Assembly (NCBI GenBank): GCA_015060905.1
Contig: SUXQ01000011.1
Span: 1 to 64,000 of the forward strand
Direction of reading: 5' to 3'
DNA length: 64,000 nt
From: Bacteroidales bacterium
GTDB lineage: Bacteria > Bacteroidota > Bacteroidia > Bacteroidales > Bacteroidaceae
Position 1 is the stretch's first letter. Each line of letters opens with the position of its first letter. The translations under genes were made by a program, and so were the position numbers. The notes under the pieces are model-generated. The model had not been told where the DNA came from and did no database searches. It was given only the letters and a program-made list of their open reading frames with translations. Positions 62,278 to 64,000 of the stretch are shown here, in pieces.

Positions 62278-62557
62278 CTCGATTAGCCCATTAGGGTAAG
62301 TTGGGGTAATTTTTTTGGTAAAAGGACGTTTACGAACGTTTTCTTCTGATGTAGAATCTCGCAAATTCAAAGCCAAGAAGAAACGCAACCGAAGCGTCCA
62401 CATTGGGTGTATTGTATCTATATTTATTCTAGTAAATATGGAAGTTCTACAATATGTCACGACGTGGGCTAACTCGAGTTGTTTATCCTTGGCAAGGCAA
62501 TGCGAGAGCCCTACATCGGGATAAACAAGAGGTAGAGCTTCCCACGTCTTATTTTTT
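62278..62557 (+). ncRNA. Candidate structured RNA (free ncRNA or long leader)
   Basis: Four successive foldable segments in ~270 bases. (1) 62287-62303: TTA/CCC with GGG/TAA. (2) 62324-62399: GGACG with CGTCC enclosing CGTTTTCTTCT (62337-62347) with AGAAGAAACG (62376-62385) and GAAT with ATTC. (3) 62410-62454: TATTGTA with TACAATA enclosing ATATTTA with TAAATAT and a six-base loop. (4) 62461-62548: GACGTGGG with CCCACGTC enclosing TTGTTTATCC (62479-62488) with GGATAAACAA (62519-62528). TTATTTTTT follows at 62549-62557. A weak 69-codon frame crosses the region without family features. No known riboswitch, 6S, tmRNA, SRP or RNase P motif was recognised. Confidence 0.55.
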
Positions 62558-62607
62558 CATATTGCAAACATGACCGGTATCGGGGAGCTGAAGGTCAGGT
62601 TAGAACT

Positions 62608-62976
62608 ATGAAAAAAATATATGCAAACTTAGAGAAGGGTATTAAAAATTTATCCATCTTATTCATTGTATCCCTAACATTATCAACATTCTCTTGTTCA
62701 AGTGAGAAAGATTATGAATTTTTCTCTGCAATTAATGGCACAGTGACTGACTATGAGACAGGTGCTCCGCTCAGTAATGTCAGTATACTGCTATCCCCGG
62801 GCGGGATTACCAAAATGACGAACGAGGATGGATGCTTTTCTTTTGAGGAATTAGAGCCTCAACAGTATAATCTTGTTATTCAGAAAGTAGGTTATCAACC
62901 TAATCGTAAGAGTGTCACTGCAATTAGTGGAGAAACTGTTAGTGTGCAAATAACTATGAATAAAATTCCACAATAA
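62608..62976 (+). CDS. Small lipoprotein with carboxypeptidase-regulatory-like domain
   Basis: 122 residues. Signal/lipobox LTLSTFSC (Cys30), then one carboxypeptidase-regulatory-like beta-sandwich (INGTVTDYETGAPLSNVSIL, LEPQQYNLVIQKVGYQPNRK). Such modules occur on Bacteroidota surface lipoproteins. 79 bases before a longer lipoprotein gene with the same module, so they are probably one unit, possibly transcribed from 62242-62271. Confidence 0.82.
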   Translation: MKKIYANLEKGIKNLSILFIVSLTLSTFSCSSEKDYEFFSAINGTVTDYETGAPLSNVSILLSPGGITKMTNEDGCFSFEELEPQQYNLVIQKVGYQPNRKSVTAISGETVSVQITMNKIPQ

Positions 62977-63055
62977 TATACCTTATTATAATTATTGTAA
63001 TAGAAGAAAGTATAATTAAAATGCTAATATTAAGATTTAATAAAGGAAACGAAAA

Positions 63056-64000
63056 ATGAAAAAAATTATTTGTGCACTGTTTTTGTGTTTGTTGGCAGTA
63101 GCTTGTACTAAAGAGTCTGAAGAATTTGAGAAAAATTGTACAATTGTAGGTAGTGTGTCCGATTATGTAACAGGCGAGCCTGTGTCGGTAGTTAATGTAG
63201 GATTATATTATGAAACTTATGATTCAGTTCTTTACGATTATAGTTACAATGCAGCTTATGAATATTATGGCTACGATACTATTTACGACAAAGATTTGGA
63301 ATGGTATGACCTTGTTGGTCGCACTATTACCGGAAGTGACGGTAGTTTCAAGTTTGATAATCTTACAGAGGGAGAATATGCTTTGGTAATAGAAAAAGAT
63401 GGTTACCGAGCAAATTTGGAATATATTAATGTTCGGTACAATAATGGACAAGGTGTCAGAACTCATTTGTTGATAGAGCGTTTGCCGGCAATTGTAACAA
63501 CCGACCGCAAAGAAATAGATTTTGGTAGCGATAAAAGTAATAATACTTTATCATTCAATATTGTAAACAGTTCCTACGAGGACCTTGAGTGGAGCATTGA
63601 AGAGAACTGTGAATGGATAAAAGAGGTTAAACCTTCGACCGGTTTACTCCGTTACGGAAAGACAGAGACAATAGTAGTAGTTATTGACCGCGAAAAACTC
63701 GAAGGTGGATATAATCATTCAGTGATAGTGGTACGTTCGTCTAATGGAAGTTCCGAGATTGACGTGTATGCTTATGGCGAGTATGTATCTTTACCGACGC
63801 TCGAAACATACGATGCAACAAATGTAAAGGCTTATTCTGCAACGCTCAATGGCGAAATTGTCAATTTGGGAACACCCGAATATACCGAGCGTGGCTTTGT
63901 GTACTCAACAACAGCTACCCCTACGATAGAAAATTGCATAGCAAAGGTTACAATACCCAAAAGTGTTGTAAAAAAGTATAGTTGCGATATAAAAAATTTG
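63056..64000 (+). CDS. BACON-domain surface lipoprotein, 3' end outside the window
   Basis: 315 codons to the window edge. Lipobox CLLAVAC (Cys17), a carboxypeptidase-regulatory-like module about 25-140 (CTIVGSVSDYVTGEPVSVVN ... FDNLTEGEYALVIEKDGYRA), a BACON domain about 145-240 (ITTDRKEIDFGS-like strand, then WSIEENCEWIKEVKPSTG), then the start of a fibronectin-like repeat (VKAYSATLNGEIVNLGTPEY). BACON domains are common in carbohydrate- or mucin-contacting surface proteins. Catalytic or binding domains further on are not visible. Confidence 0.85.
   Translation, partial: MKKIICALFLCLLAVACTKESEEFEKNCTIVGSVSDYVTGEPVSVVNVGLYYETYDSVLYDYSYNAAYEYYGYDTIYDKDLEWYDLVGRTITGSDGSFKFDNLTEGEYALVIEKDGYRANLEYINVRYNNGQGVRTHLLIERLPAIVTTDRKEIDFGSDKSNNTLSFNIVNSSYEDLEWSIEENCEWIKEVKPSTGLLRYGKTETIVVVIDREKLEGGYNHSVIVVRSSNGSSEIDVYAYGEYVSLPTLETYDATNVKAYSATLNGEIVNLGTPEYTERGFVYSTTATPTIENCIAKVTIPKSVVKKYSCDIKNL

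Noticed and set aside
62315-62524. 69-codon plus-strand frame in the spacer before the lipoprotein genes
   Set aside because: Starts with TTG, no homology recognised, and its sequence coincides with nested inverted repeats better explained as RNA structure.
62461-62548. Considered as an integron attC site or IS end because of the long imperfect palindrome
   Set aside because: No RYYYAAC/GTTRRRY core pair in the right places, no integrase, transposase or target duplication nearby.
1-64000. CRISPR arrays, tRNA/rRNA genes, insertion sequences, prophage or restriction genes
   Set aside because: None seen after reading both strands; no regularly spaced identical repeats, tRNA cloverleaf or transposase motifs.

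Overview
The window is chromosomal DNA from a member of the order Bacteroidales (Bacteroidota). Four kinds of evidence point there: promoters built on the Bacteroides-type TTG / TAnnTTTG pattern with 19-20 base spacing; almost no Shine-Dalgarno sequences; ribosomal protein S16 with a long Ala/Lys/Glu-rich tail; and typical families such as SPOR/HU proteins, BACON lipoproteins, DUF5009, MG2 proteins, reverse rubrerythrin, thiamine TonB receptor plus PnuT, and a C10 peptidase with an Spi prodomain. The gene set (PerR/rubrerythrin, several peptidases, peptide transporter) fits a protein- and peptide-using, oxygen-sensitive commensal. No tRNA, rRNA, insertion sequence, prophage or CRISPR array was seen.

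Layout. 1-8.3 kb: partial C10 protease, rpsP, clpB, nadE, and a PerR-like regulator with rubrerythrin behind a promoter carrying a PerR-box-like site. 8.3-20.8 kb: DPP IV, an FHA and HU/SPOR pair, a three-gene envelope lipoprotein/OMP cluster, an S41-like protein, nagA, and an S9 peptidase-MFS pair. 20.9-30.9 kb: the most accessory-looking stretch. It is a four-gene envelope operon (lipoprotein, TlpA-like, MG2-like, second TlpA-like) divergent from a membrane-anchored winged-helix regulator. The last operon gene and the regulator are each interrupted by a frameshift at a simple repeat. 30.9-42.4 kb: a tightly packed ten-gene minus-strand run from valS to comF. 42.5-54.1 kb: mazG, an SGNH hydrolase and an acyltransferase with marked upstream repeat or palindrome elements, a chorismatase/RidA-like protein, AlaX-like, DUF5009, POT and DMT transporters, a tri-haem cytochrome c peroxidase, and an ECF sigma locus with mirror-image divergent promoters. 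54.1-64 kb: a vestigial gene tail, a phosphoesterase, a TPP-riboswitch-controlled thiamine uptake operon, a secreted thioredoxin, a second ECF sigma/anti-sigma/Spy-like operon, rnz, a candidate structured RNA, and two surface lipoprotein genes, the second cut by the window edge.

Most notable observations: (1) a candidate structured non-coding RNA at about 62278-62557 with its own consensus promoter and U-rich end; (2) mirror-symmetric ECF sigma promoters, TGTAACC-N15-CGTCTAAAG on both strands, with a related promoter before the second sigma gene; (3) the regulator/TlpA/MG2 locus with two simple-repeat frameshifts and paired palindromes; (4) a NAD synthetase whose glutaminase cysteine is read as glycine; (5) three ACCCC elements at exact 20-base spacing upstream of an SGNH hydrolase; (6) a 3' remnant of a deleted RidA-like paralogue together with its terminator.
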